This document shows, in pieces, positions 55,364-63,270 of a stretch of 64,000 nucleotides of DNA (position 1 is its first letter; the number at the start of each line of letters is the position of its first letter). The notes below the pieces were generated by a model that saw only the letters and a program-made list of their open reading frames with translations, was not told the origin of the DNA and ran no database searches. The stretch spans positions 301,001 through 365,000 of the forward strand of contig NC_017542.1 in the NCBI RefSeq assembly GCF_000237325.1, read 5' to 3'. The position numbers were made by a program, and so were the translations under genes. Source of the stretch: Paenibacillus polymyxa M1 (GTDB lineage Bacteria > Bacillota > Bacilli > Paenibacillales > Paenibacillaceae).

Positions 55364-55375
55364 GCAACCGATTGC
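55364..55375. promoter_or_regulatory. LacI/MalR-type operator upstream of malT
   Basis: GCAACCGATTGC, again GCAA-N-CG-N-TTGC, a perfect match of the operator before malP. It is between malR and malT, just upstream of the malT promoter, so it may also control malR. Confidence 0.75.
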
Positions 55376-55387
55376 ATAATTTTCTTA

Positions 55388-55416
55388 TTGAGCACTACCC
55401 ATGCTATACATACTAT
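55388..55416 (+). promoter_or_regulatory. putative sigma-A promoter of malT-mapP
   Basis: TTGAGC (55388-55393), 17-bp spacer, TACTAT (55411-55416), followed by GGATGGAG and the malT start. Placed 12 bp after the LacI operator. Confidence 0.5.
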
Positions 55417-55438
55417 AAGGGATGGAGACTGAACGAGC

Positions 55439-57103
55439 ATGAAAAAACTTCTATCATTTGATTTTTGGCAAAAGCTTGGGAAGGCACTTCTTGTGGTTGT
55501 TGCTGTCATGCCAGCAGCCGGGATTATGATTTCACTTGGTAAAGTAGTGGCGATGTTGGCTGGCGATATTCATTTCTGGGTGACTGTCGGCGGGGTCATG
55601 GAGAATCTGGGTTGGGGTATTATCAACAACTTACACATCCTGTTTGCCGTGGCGATTGGTGGTTCCTGGGCTAAGGAACGGGCGGGCGGAGCTTTTGCGG
55701 CCTTAATTGCTTTTGTTCTCATCAATATATCAACAGGAACGATTTTGGGCGTATCCTCGAAGATGCTAACCCAGGAAGGAGCAACCACTCATACTCTTTT
55801 CGGTGCATCGATTCCGGTCAGTGGTTATTTCACCTCTATTTTGGGGGCTCCTGCACTCAATATGGGTGTGTTTGTCGGTATCATCTCCGGCTTTGTCGGG
55901 GCCGTGGTGTTTAATAAATACTATAATTATCGCAAGCTCCCCGATGCTCTAGCTTTTTTTAACGGTAAGCGCTTTGTTCCGTTTGTCGTGATTCTCTGGT
56001 CTGTGATCGTGAGTTTGATCATGTCTGCTGTCTGGCCATTTGTCCAAGGCGGGATTAACCAATTTGGCGTTTGGTTGGCGACTTCGGGAGAATCGGCTCC
56101 TTTTATAGCGCCATTTGTCTATGGTACACTGGAAAGACTGTTGATTCCTTTTGGTCTTCATCATATGCTGACCGTTCCTATTAACTATACTCAACTTGGT
56201 GGCGTTTACACGGTACTCACGGGTTCTGGAGCAGGAAGTGTTGTTGCTGGGCAAGACCCGCTGTGGCTGGCTTGGGCTAGTGATCTCAGTGCGCTTCGTG
56301 GTACCGATCCGGCAGCCTACAACAGCTTGCTGGGAGGCGTGACGCCTGCCCGTTTCAAGGTAGGACAAATGATCGGCGGAGCGGGCATCCTTATGGGGCT
56401 GGCAGTAGCAATGTATCGCCGTGTAGACAAAGATAAACGCGGCAAGTACAAGTCGATGATTTTCTCTGCAGCAGCAGCCGTTTTTTTAACAGGGGTGACG
56501 GAGCCGCTGGAATTCATGTTTATGTTCGTGGCGCCTGTATTGTATGTGGTTTATGCTATTCTTACCGGTATTGCTTTCGGAATGGCTGATATTATACATT
56601 TGCGTTTACATTCGTTTGGTATGATTGAGCTGCTGACTCGCTTGCCATTGTCTATAAATGCAGGGTTGGTGCAGGATATCATTAACTTTGTACTGACTTG
56701 TGTAGTGTTTGCGGTAGCAACCTACTTTATCGCTTATTTTATGATCGGCAAATTCAAAATGGCTACGCCAGGAAGACTGGGGAATTATACAGATGAAGAG
56801 CCTCAAGCGACTTCCGAGGCAGAGAGTACAAAAGCCGATGGTTTGGCAGCGGTTTCAACTAATAATCAATTGGCTGCGAATATCATCAAGACACTTGGGG
56901 GTGAGCAGAACATTGTCGAGGTGGATGCTTGCATGACCCGACTGCGTGTAACGGTGAAGGATACAGAAGCCGTCGGGGATGAAAAGACGTGGAAAGCGTT
57001 AGGCGCCTTGGGCTTAATTAAAGTAGATAATGGGGTACAGGCGGTTTACGGACCAAAGGCCGATGTGCTTAAATCAGATATACAAGACATACTCAATAGG
57101 TGA
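55439..57103 (+). CDS. malT: PTS sugar transporter EIICB, maltose type (MalT)
   Basis: A 554-residue phosphotransferase permease that imports and phosphorylates an alpha-glucoside, here probably maltose to maltose 6'-phosphate. EIIC (about 1-445, ten hydrophobic helices; AIGGSWAKERAGGAFAALIAF, the GTLERLLIPFGLHHMLTVPINYTQLGG motif with the sugar-binding His/Glu region, and TGVTEPLEFMFMFVAPVLYV) then a linker and EIIB (about 470-554) with phospho-Cys498 in VDACMTRLRVTV. No EIIA domain is fused, so EIIA is supplied elsewhere. First gene of an operon with the phosphatase gene, whose start overlaps its end. Confidence 0.92.
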   Translation: MKKLLSFDFWQKLGKALLVVVAVMPAAGIMISLGKVVAMLAGDIHFWVTVGGVMENLGWGIINNLHILFAVAIGGSWAKERAGGAFAALIAFVLINISTGTILGVSSKMLTQEGATTHTLFGASIPVSGYFTSILGAPALNMGVFVGIISGFVGAVVFNKYYNYRKLPDALAFFNGKRFVPFVVILWSVIVSLIMSAVWPFVQGGINQFGVWLATSGESAPFIAPFVYGTLERLLIPFGLHHMLTVPINYTQLGGVYTVLTGSGAGSVVAGQDPLWLAWASDLSALRGTDPAAYNSLLGGVTPARFKVGQMIGGAGILMGLAVAMYRRVDKDKRGKYKSMIFSAAAAVFLTGVTEPLEFMFMFVAPVLYVVYAILTGIAFGMADIIHLRLHSFGMIELLTRLPLSINAGLVQDIINFVLTCVVFAVATYFIAYFMIGKFKMATPGRLGNYTDEEPQATSEAESTKADGLAAVSTNNQLAANIIKTLGGEQNIVEVDACMTRLRVTVKDTEAVGDEKTWKALGALGLIKVDNGVQAVYGPKADVLKSDIQDILNR

Positions 57104-57108
57104 TTAGC

Positions 57109-57930
57109 TTGAAATTATTAACCTTAAATGCACATGCTTGGATGGAAGAAAACCAACACGATAAGCTGAAGCAATTGGCTGCTTTTATTGATGAACAGCA
57201 GTTTGATGTCATTGCTTTGCAGGAAGTCAACCAGTCCCTAGAAGAGACTCCGTTGACACCGGACGATTTGGGCGCGTACTATAGTGCAGATCCTGAAGTT
57301 GTCATTAAACGCGATAACTATGCTTATGTGCTGAACGGTCTATTGTCCGATGCTTATCACTGGACGTGGGCTCCCGCGCATATTGGTTTTGCCAAATATG
57401 ACGAGGGTTTGGCGATTCTGTCCAAAACACCGATTACAGCGACGGTGAACGAATATATTTCCTCAATGCAGGATTATGACAACTACCGCTCGCGTAAAAT
57501 TGTAGGCATTCAGACTGTGGTGGACGGAGTACAGGCCTGGTTTGTCAGTGGGCATTATAACTGGTGGAATGATGAGGAATCCTTCCGTGGACTATGGGAT
57601 CGTACAACCGAAGTGCTCGATCCTTTAGCTCCGGCTCCTGTATTTGTGATGGGGGATTTCAACAACGCGGCTGAAGTGCGCGGAGAGGGATACGACTATG
57701 TAATGCAATCCGGTTGGTCAGACACCTATTCGAACGCTGCAGTACGTGATGCAGGACACACAGTTATCAAAGCTATTGCTGGCTGGGAAAGTAATGCGGA
57801 GCCGCTTCGTATTGACTATATTTTCTCCAGTAAGGCAGCACAGGTTCAATCCTCAGCAGTTGTACTGAATGGGAAAACAGGACCGGTTGTATCCGATCAT
57901 TTCGGCGTTGCAGTCGAGTTGGAACTGTGA
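57109..57930 (+). CDS. mapP: maltose 6'-phosphate phosphatase (MapP-like), endonuclease/exonuclease/phosphatase fold
   Basis: A 273-residue EEP-superfamily hydrolase: N-terminal LTLNAHAW (Asn), FDVIALQEVNQ (metal Glu), SGHYNWWND (His), VMGDFNN (Asp/Asn) and the C-terminal VVSDHFGVAVELEL (Asp/His), the full catalytic set. Enterococcus faecalis MapP, a member of this superfamily encoded next to a maltose PTS, removes phosphate from maltose 6'-phosphate. The same context (malT, malR, malP, pgmB) supports the same activity here. The TTG at 57109 has AGGTGA five bases upstream; a GTG at 57100 overlapping the malT stop is the alternative. Confidence 0.85.
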   Translation: MKLLTLNAHAWMEENQHDKLKQLAAFIDEQQFDVIALQEVNQSLEETPLTPDDLGAYYSADPEVVIKRDNYAYVLNGLLSDAYHWTWAPAHIGFAKYDEGLAILSKTPITATVNEYISSMQDYDNYRSRKIVGIQTVVDGVQAWFVSGHYNWWNDEESFRGLWDRTTEVLDPLAPAPVFVMGDFNNAAEVRGEGYDYVMQSGWSDTYSNAAVRDAGHTVIKAIAGWESNAEPLRIDYIFSSKAAQVQSSAVVLNGKTGPVVSDHFGVAVELEL

Positions 57931-57944
57931 TGAACACACAAAGG

Positions 57945-57975
57945 AGGCCATTTGCTTATGCAATTGGCCTTTTTC
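57945..57975. terminator. terminator after malT-mapP, shared with the convergent MFS gene
   Basis: Eleven-base stem with one mismatch (57945-57955 with 57960-57970), TTAT loop and T5. It lies 15 bases after the mapP stop and covers the end of the convergent MFS gene. Confidence 0.85.
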
Positions 57976-59155
57976 TTACGGATTTCGATTTTAATCGAAT
58001 GGTATATTGAATAACAATCGCAATCAATACCAAAATCATATTGTAATAAAAGGGAGTATTGATGCTAAAACAGTCCATGAGCGCGCCTGCAATGATTGGA
58101 GACACAATGGCCCCCAATTCGGACAAAGATACGACGTTGCCGATAAATGAGCTTCTATTTTCTTCTGGAATAACATCCCCTAGCTGCGAGTAAAAGGAAT
58201 CCAGATAGCTGGCTCCTCCTATACCTCCGATGAACATCCCCAAGTATACGATCCACGGTTCTGTGAACCATAAAAATAAGATAATTTCCATCATGATTAA
58301 TAATAGACCGATGATACATAGCAGCAAGCGATCCTTGAGCATATCAGATATTTTACCAATAAAGGGTGCTGATACAAAGGTAGATATGCCGATGATTGTA
58401 AAAGCTAAGCTGATTTCTGCTGGACTCCAATGGAGCTTGTAGGTTGCATACACAGAGAAGTATGTTAAAAATATAGCAAATGCACTCATTTCAAGGAGAT
58501 GAACGGTGGAATAAAGCAGCAACTGTTTTGTTAATATGATTCTTCTTTGCGGTTTTTGAAGGGGGGGATGCTGTTGCTGTGGCTTTAAGGGAGAATTAGC
58601 GAAAGTCATTCTTGAAACGGCAATAAAGGATATACATGCAAAAATAGCAACGAAGTAAAACGGTACGGATAAAGAAAAATAGGAAACAATGACTCCACTT
58701 ATAAGAGGGCCTAAAATCATACCGGCACCTTCACTGCTGCTAATATATCCATTTAGCGTGCCTCGATTCTCTGCGGTGCTCATGTGATTGACCGTGACTC
58801 TTACAAAGACGGTTAGCCCTATAGCCACCAAGCCTTGAAGAAGTCTCAGTATGGATAGAATGATGAAGCTTGTTGCAATCGGAAACAGGAGCATACAAGC
58901 GATTTCAGCGATGAGTAAGCCTAACCCCAAGCGTTTTGCGCCAATCTTTTCATAGATTCGTCCTGCCATGCCTCCGCCAAGAAATCTTCCCACATAAAAC
59001 AAAGAAAATAAAATGCTCATGCCAAGTGTAGATATCCCGAATTGCTCTACATAAATAGCAAAGAGTGGAAGGATCATACTTCCACTCATGTTAGCAATAA
59101 GGCTGATCACGATCATACAGGCAATATTACGATTTAAATATAAGTTTCTTACCAT
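57956..59155 (-). CDS. MFS transporter (DHA1-like)
   Basis: A 399-residue permease with 12 predicted helices. Signature motif A variant GRFLGGGMAGRIYEKIGAKRLGLG after helix 2, RLLQGLVAIGLTVFVRVTVNHMSTAENRGTLNGYISSSEGAGMILGPLISG in helices 4-5 (motif B and C-like), and a second half with SAPFIGKISDMLKDR. Probably a drug or metabolite exporter. Its end overlaps the terminator of the mapP operon. The proximal ribosome binding site (GAGAGG, about 12 bases) is moderate. Substrate unknown. Confidence 0.85.
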   Translation of the reverse strand: MVRNLYLNRNIACMIVISLIANMSGSMILPLFAIYVEQFGISTLGMSILFSLFYVGRFLGGGMAGRIYEKIGAKRLGLGLLIAEIACMLLFPIATSFIILSILRLLQGLVAIGLTVFVRVTVNHMSTAENRGTLNGYISSSEGAGMILGPLISGVIVSYFSLSVPFYFVAIFACISFIAVSRMTFANSPLKPQQQHPPLQKPQRRIILTKQLLLYSTVHLLEMSAFAIFLTYFSVYATYKLHWSPAEISLAFTIIGISTFVSAPFIGKISDMLKDRLLLCIIGLLLIMMEIILFLWFTEPWIVYLGMFIGGIGGASYLDSFYSQLGDVIPEENRSSFIGNVVSLSELGAIVSPIIAGALMDCFSINTPFYYNMILVLIAIVIQYTIRLKSKSVRKRPIA

Positions 59156-59345
59156 ATCCTCGAAACCTCTCTTTGAGCTTGCATCATGGGGACCGTTTTT
59201 TTCGATGACTTTTTATTATGAATGAACGGCTTCCATTCGAGCTAGTGGGTTCCTTCATAGGATACGCAGGTGTACTCCACGCTGTGCCTAAATCCCAGTG
59301 CAATTTTGGAGGTGTGACACGTATGACAAGGGAGTGGTGTAGCCT

Positions 59346-59843
59346 TTAAGCAGGGAAGCCGCCTCCTGGGGGTGGCCAAGCTCCATAAATCCGGCGCAGT
59401 AGTACGATTTCACCCAAATGATAGGAATTGTGGGAAGCGATATTCCGCAGCAATCCCGCTTTTGTTTCTCCTGGGAAATGAGCCAGTAATTCATCCAGCT
59501 GCGCGGTCTCGGCAATTTGCACAGCCCGATCTACGCCCTGTAAAAATTCATTAATGACAGCCTGCCATGCCTCTTCGCTTTGCGGTCCAGTTTCTTCGGG
59601 CCAGCTTTCCATGACATTGCCTGGAAGCTGGGGCTTCCGTCCTTCCAAATGCTCCAGCATAAATTGCTGCCAGTAAATCATATGCTTCAGCAGTTGATAA
59701 ATGCTGTAGGGCATTTCCGCGTTTTTCTTCCCTGCCAGCTCAACGTCAATGTCTGGCAAAGCCCGAGCCATTCGAATATGTCCACGTTCCCCGACCAGTG
59801 ATTTAACCAGTGCTTGAGCGAATAATTGGTTGGCATCCGACAT
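59346..59843 (-). CDS. DinB family protein
   Basis: A 165-residue four-helix DinB/YfiT-like protein. The three typical metal-ligand histidines are visible: KHMIYWQQFML, HFPGETK and ASHNSYHLGEIVLLRRIYGAWPPPGGG at the end. These proteins often are metal-dependent thiol transferases or hydrolases. Start ATG has AAGGGA upstream. No operon partner. The region 59156-59345 after it has no recognisable gene. Confidence 0.88.
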   Translation of the reverse strand: MSDANQLFAQALVKSLVGERGHIRMARALPDIDVELAGKKNAEMPYSIYQLLKHMIYWQQFMLEHLEGRKPQLPGNVMESWPEETGPQSEEAWQAVINEFLQGVDRAVQIAETAQLDELLAHFPGETKAGLLRNIASHNSYHLGEIVLLRRIYGAWPPPGGGFPA

Positions 59844-60006
59844 GTATAATCATCCCTTCTATGGAGAGCTTGTTTCTTGCTTAGTCTTATTTAGCAATTA
59901 TACAATTATATTTTTCGAAATGGAAATAAATGCGTGGTCTAAAGTAAAGGGCAGAAATCATTTTAATAAAGTAGTTGATAATTGTTATCAATTAAATTAC
60001 AATAAT

Positions 60007-60026
60007 ATTGTTTCAAGAGAAACAAT
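60007..60026. promoter_or_regulatory. MarR-type operator 1
   Basis: ATTGTTTC-AAGA-GAAACAAT, a perfect 8-bp inverted repeat with 4-base centre. The same palindrome recurs at 60093 and before the marR gene at 61678. Confidence 0.75.
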
Positions 60027-60053
60027 AAAATACATTTGTATATGTTGTTTAAT

Positions 60054-60088
60054 ATATACGGAAATGTTAAGGGGAGCTTTCCGTATAT
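60054..60088 (+). repeat. perfect 11-bp inverted repeat with loop GTTAAGGGGAG
   Basis: ATATACGGAAA (60054-60064) pairs with TTTCCGTATAT (60078-60088); the loop of 13 bases contains AAGGGGAG. It lies between the two MarR-type operators. It could be an RNA hairpin in the leader or a binding site of its own. Confidence 0.45.
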
Positions 60089-60092
60089 GTAT

Positions 60093-60112
60093 ATTGTTTC
60101 TTTGGAAACAAT
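60093..60112. promoter_or_regulatory. MarR-type operator 2
   Basis: ATTGTTTC-TTTG-GAAACAAT, perfect 8-bp inverted repeat, 40 bp before the monooxygenase start. Confidence 0.75.
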
Positions 60113-60152
60113 TAGGCGGTGGGAATAAAGTTTTTAAATAAGGGGTGTGAAC

Positions 60153-61652
60153 ATGGATTACGAAGTGATTGTAGTAGGCGGCGGACCTGTTGGGATGTGG
60201 TTAGCTGCTGAGTTGGCATTGGCGAGGGTAAGCGTATGTGTAATTGAACGTTTAGAGGAGCCTATTCGCCAGTCGCGTGCGCTTACGCTACATCCACGGA
60301 CGCTTGAGATGTTTGATATGCGTGGATTAAAGGAGCGGTTTATGAAGCGCGGCAGACCTATACGTACAGGTCACTTTTCAATGCTGAATACCCGCTTGGA
60401 CTTTTCTGTGCTTGATAGTTCCTCCAATTATACGTTGTTTATTCCACAGGTGATTACAGAGCAAGTGATCGAGGAGCATGCGCTCAAGCTGGGAGTTGTC
60501 GTTCACCGTGGTATGGAAGTGGTATCTGTGCGAGAGCAAGAGCAGGGCGTAGAGGTGGTTAGTGTATGTGCATCTGGAGCACAAGCCAATGTATCGGTGA
60601 TGACTGCTGCCTATGTCGTAGGAGCGGATGGGGCCGGGAGTATCGTGCGAAAACAAGCCGGGATTGCTTTTCCGGGCACGGATACGACTCTGACCGCTGT
60701 ATTAGCGGATGTAGAGTTAGCCAATCCGCCTGAAAATGGCGTACATTCCGAATATAGTGAACGAGGTGGGGTGATGATTGCCCCTGTGTCTCCAGATATT
60801 TATCGGGTTATTTTGACTACACCTCGACTGATAAATGTCCCCAAAGACGTACCTGTGACGCTGGAAGAAGTGCGGACAGAACTGCGCGATCTGCTTGGTA
60901 CAGATCTTGGCGTCACCAATCCTCGCTGGTTATCCCGATTCGGGAATGCAACGCGGCAAGCGCAGACATATCGAAAAGGGAGAATCCTGCTAGCAGGTGA
61001 TGCTGCGCATATTCACTTCCCGGCAGGTGGACAGGGAATGAATGTTGGCTTGCAAGAGGCGGCGAATCTGGGATGGAAACTGGCAGGAGTGATTCGTGGC
61101 TGGGCTCCAGACACGCTGCTGAATAGTTATCATGACGAACGTTATCCGGTTAATACGCAGTTTTTACGGAATACCGAGGTTCAGACTCGCTTATTGGATT
61201 TTACGCCTGCTGTATTGGCACACCGCCAATTACACGAGGAATGGTTCCGCCATCCGGAAATTAATCGGTCTATGGCAGAGCAGATTAGTGCACTGGATGT
61301 ATGTTATCCAGCGGCTGGCAATATACCGCAGCATCCGCTGAACGGAAAACGGTTTGCGGATTTTGAATTGCAGTTGCCTGACGGAGTGACATCGTATGCT
61401 TACGATCTTCTTCATGAAGGCCGCTTTGTACTTCTCCATCTTGCACAGGATCCTAAGGTATCGAATGAGTTTCGCCATATCTCCCTTTCACATATTTCAT
61501 ATGTGGAGGCCATAGCCGAAGAATTGCCCGTTGGATGGAGAGGTGTGCATACGGTTTTCATCCGTCCCGATGGGTATATCGCCTGGGCCATTTCGGTGGA
61601 ACAAACGGATATAGCGAGTGTTATTAAGGCTGGCATTGTCACGTTAATATAA
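60153..61652 (+). CDS. class A FAD monooxygenase, Rox/TetX-like
   Basis: A 499-residue flavoprotein hydroxylase. Rossmann motif VIVVGGGPVGMWLAAELALARVSVCVIER at the N terminus, the DG motif YVVGADGAGSIVRKQAGI, and the GD motif LLAGDAAHIHFPAGGQGMNVGLQEAANLGWKLAGVIRGWAP. The region EEPIRQSRALTLHPRTLEMFDMRGL and SNYTLFIPQVITEQVIEEHALKLG looks like rifampicin monooxygenase Rox and related antibiotic-inactivating enzymes. It may hydroxylate an antibiotic or aromatic compound. ATG 60153 has AAGGGG seven bases upstream; the GTG at 60147 is too close. Controlled, by the shared operators, by the MarR protein downstream. Confidence 0.85.
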   Translation: MDYEVIVVGGGPVGMWLAAELALARVSVCVIERLEEPIRQSRALTLHPRTLEMFDMRGLKERFMKRGRPIRTGHFSMLNTRLDFSVLDSSSNYTLFIPQVITEQVIEEHALKLGVVVHRGMEVVSVREQEQGVEVVSVCASGAQANVSVMTAAYVVGADGAGSIVRKQAGIAFPGTDTTLTAVLADVELANPPENGVHSEYSERGGVMIAPVSPDIYRVILTTPRLINVPKDVPVTLEEVRTELRDLLGTDLGVTNPRWLSRFGNATRQAQTYRKGRILLAGDAAHIHFPAGGQGMNVGLQEAANLGWKLAGVIRGWAPDTLLNSYHDERYPVNTQFLRNTEVQTRLLDFTPAVLAHRQLHEEWFRHPEINRSMAEQISALDVCYPAAGNIPQHPLNGKRFADFELQLPDGVTSYAYDLLHEGRFVLLHLAQDPKVSNEFRHISLSHISYVEAIAEELPVGWRGVHTVFIRPDGYIAWAISVEQTDIASVIKAGIVTLI

Positions 61653-61677
61653 AGAAAAAAGGTATGATCATGACCAT

Positions 61678-61710
61678 ATTGTTTCCTGTGAAACAAATGT
61701 GGGCTATAAT
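61678..61710 (+). promoter_or_regulatory. MarR-type operator 3 and promoter of the marR gene
   Basis: ATTGTTTC-CTGT-GAAACAAA (61678-61697) differs at one end base from the two operators before the monooxygenase. It overlaps the region of the -35, and a perfect TATAAT lies at 61705-61710. Autoregulation is likely. Confidence 0.7.
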
Positions 61711-61749
61711 GAAAGGAGGAGTATGCCAAAGGAGTGACTACTTGTTCGT

Positions 61750-62232
61750 ATGGAGAAGGCGACATCGGTTCAGCATGTCTATGATTTGCTTATTAAGATG
61801 AATCACCAGCTGGAGCAGCATCAGCAGAGAGAGAGCATGACCTTTCTCGAAGAAATCCGCGAGCACTTTGACGGAATGACTTCGCTCAATATGACGGATG
61901 TGCACGTTATGGATTGTATTGGGAGGCATGAGCCGATTAATGTTACGACATTAGCGGAACGAATGGAGCTGAGCAAAGGTACCATTTCGAAAGTTAGCAC
62001 TAAGCTGCTCAAGGAAGGCTGGATTCGCAGAACCCAGCTGAATGACAACAAGAAAGAAATTTATTTTCGGCTAACCCCGTTAGGGAAAAAGCTCTTTCTT
62101 GTACATGAGCGGCTGCATGCTAAGGTACAGCATCAGTTATTTCAATTTTTAGATCGTTATAGCTCGGAAGAACTACATGTCTTGAAGCGTCTGCTGTCCG
62201 ATGGCGTAGGTTTCTTGGAAGCTATGGAGTAG
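61750..62232 (+). CDS. MarR family transcriptional regulator
   Basis: A 160-residue regulator with the MarR winged helix: MTDVHVMDCIGRHEPINVTTLAERMELSKGTISKVSTKLLKEGWIRRTQLNDNKKEIYFRLTPLGKKLF. No conserved Cys for redox sensing is seen in the DNA-binding part. Located directly after the monooxygenase gene; three copies of one palindrome flank both genes. A small frame ATG-CCA-AAG-GAG-TGA begins at 61722 behind GAAAGGAGG, before the real start; the ribosome binding site for the ATG at 61750 (AAAGGAG, 61728-61734) is 15 bases away, so translation could be linked. Confidence 0.9.
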   Translation: MEKATSVQHVYDLLIKMNHQLEQHQQRESMTFLEEIREHFDGMTSLNMTDVHVMDCIGRHEPINVTTLAERMELSKGTISKVSTKLLKEGWIRRTQLNDNKKEIYFRLTPLGKKLFLVHERLHAKVQHQLFQFLDRYSSEELHVLKRLLSDGVGFLEAME

Positions 62233-62279
62233 CAGAACAAGAATCTTAATACAAGAGACATTTAAATCATCGACAATGT

Positions 62280-62336
62280 GCACCTGTTTCGTCTCTGTGT
62301 GATAGCCACATGGGGAGATGCAGGTGCTTTTCTTTT
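62280..62336. terminator. terminator between marR and the convergent glnL
   Basis: GCACCTG (62280-62286) pairs with CAGGTGC (62321-62327) with inner pairing, followed by TTTTCTTTTT on the plus strand. Confidence 0.75.
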
Positions 62337-63265
62337 TAATGCAATAGTCGTTTTGCTTCCATATAGAGCACCTGCACGAACTTTTTCGTATTAATGCGGG
62401 CTTGGGACAGTGAAGGCTCCACATTGTTTTGCAACTCCAGCATTTTTTTGCGGATTTCAGTAAAATCAAAAAATTTGGATGCATAATTTTCAAACTTAGG
62501 ATGGGTATAGTCGGTCAATCCGAGCGATACTATATGGCTTAATGTCTGGAAAATGGCGCGGCGGACACGCTGCTCCGATGCCTTGATTTCCTTGCTCAGC
62601 TCTATTGCTGAGGCCGAGTCTCCTAATCGTTTGGACGCTATATTCGCAAATATATCCTTTAGCGAGGGAAACAGATAGGGCGATAGATTGCCGGTTTCTT
62701 CCTCATATTGCTCCAGATATTCCAGCATATCCAGTAAATCCACACTTCCGGCTTCGCCGATCATTCCCATCTCGGAGAGCAGAAACTGCCCCGAACTGAC
62801 AATGTTTCGGGTCGGTTCCAGTGTCGCTGATGGGCTATTCGATGTGAACATCGACAGTCCTTGCAGTGTGCGCTGGATATCTGTAATGGATTGTTGCATG
62901 CGCAGGCGTTCGGTCACCTTTTGGATAACTGCGATAATTTCCAGTCGATTCAAGGGCTTGGCAATATAATATTCAATACCTAGCGAGTATGCCTCACCGA
63001 TCATGTTTTTGGATTCAATCCGAGAAATCATAATGATTTTTCCGCTAAATTGATCACCAAGTGCACGCACGGTCTGAATGCCGTCACGAAGCGGCATTAG
63101 CAGGTCAATCAGTAACACATCAATTCGGTTCAACTCCAGCAGGCTGCTATTCACGTAGGAACCGTCCTCCGCTTCCCCAACGACCTCCCCTAAACCCTCG
63201 TCTTCAATAATGTCTGCCAGCATAGAACGAATCCCCTGATCGTCATCTACTATATAAAAACGCAT
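62336..63265 (-). CDS. glnL: GlnL (YcbB)-type response regulator
   Basis: A 309-residue regulator: receiver domain (FYIVDDDQGIRSML; phospho-acceptor Asp54 in VLLIDLLMPL; Lys in YYIAKPLNRLE) and a C-terminal YcbB-type DNA-binding domain (about 170-305; SNPLQL replaced by ...LGDSASAIELSKEIKASEQRVRRAIFQTLSHIVSLGLTDYTHPKFENYASKFFDFTEIRKKM). This domain layout matches B. subtilis GlnL, which with GlnK activates glutamine uptake and utilisation genes. Here it overlaps with the kinase gene by a small gap (5 bp). The target genes are not in this window, so the signal may differ. Confidence 0.85.
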   Translation of the reverse strand: MRFYIVDDDQGIRSMLADIIEDEGLGEVVGEAEDGSYVNSSLLELNRIDVLLIDLLMPLRDGIQTVRALGDQFSGKIIMISRIESKNMIGEAYSLGIEYYIAKPLNRLEIIAVIQKVTERLRMQQSITDIQRTLQGLSMFTSNSPSATLEPTRNIVSSGQFLLSEMGMIGEAGSVDLLDMLEYLEQYEEETGNLSPYLFPSLKDIFANIASKRLGDSASAIELSKEIKASEQRVRRAIFQTLSHIVSLGLTDYTHPKFENYASKFFDFTEIRKKMLELQNNVEPSLSQARINTKKFVQVLYMEAKRLLH

Positions 63266-63270
63266 CCGGG

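Larger units (their letters stand above)
59844..60152. other. 309-bp regulatory intergenic region between DinB and the monooxygenase
   Basis: A/T-rich, with no convincing gene (a 103-codon frame across 59830-60141 lacks a ribosome binding site and protein character). It holds two MarR-type operators and a perfect 11-bp inverted repeat (listed separately) and presumably the promoter of the monooxygenase gene. Confidence 0.8.

Noticed and set aside
59156..59345. Gap between the MFS and DinB genes searched for a small gene or terminator
   Set aside because: Only tiny frames without ribosome binding sites and no clean hairpin.
59830..60141. 103-codon plus-strand frame between DinB and the monooxygenase
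   Set aside because: No ribosome binding site, it overlaps the DinB start and spans the palindromic operators; the protein looks random (Cys/Ile/Lys-rich, low complexity).
61722..61736. Four-codon frame ATG-CCA-AAG-GAG-TGA before marR
   Set aside because: Has a strong ribosome binding site but is too short to claim as a gene; noted under marR as possibly affecting its translation.
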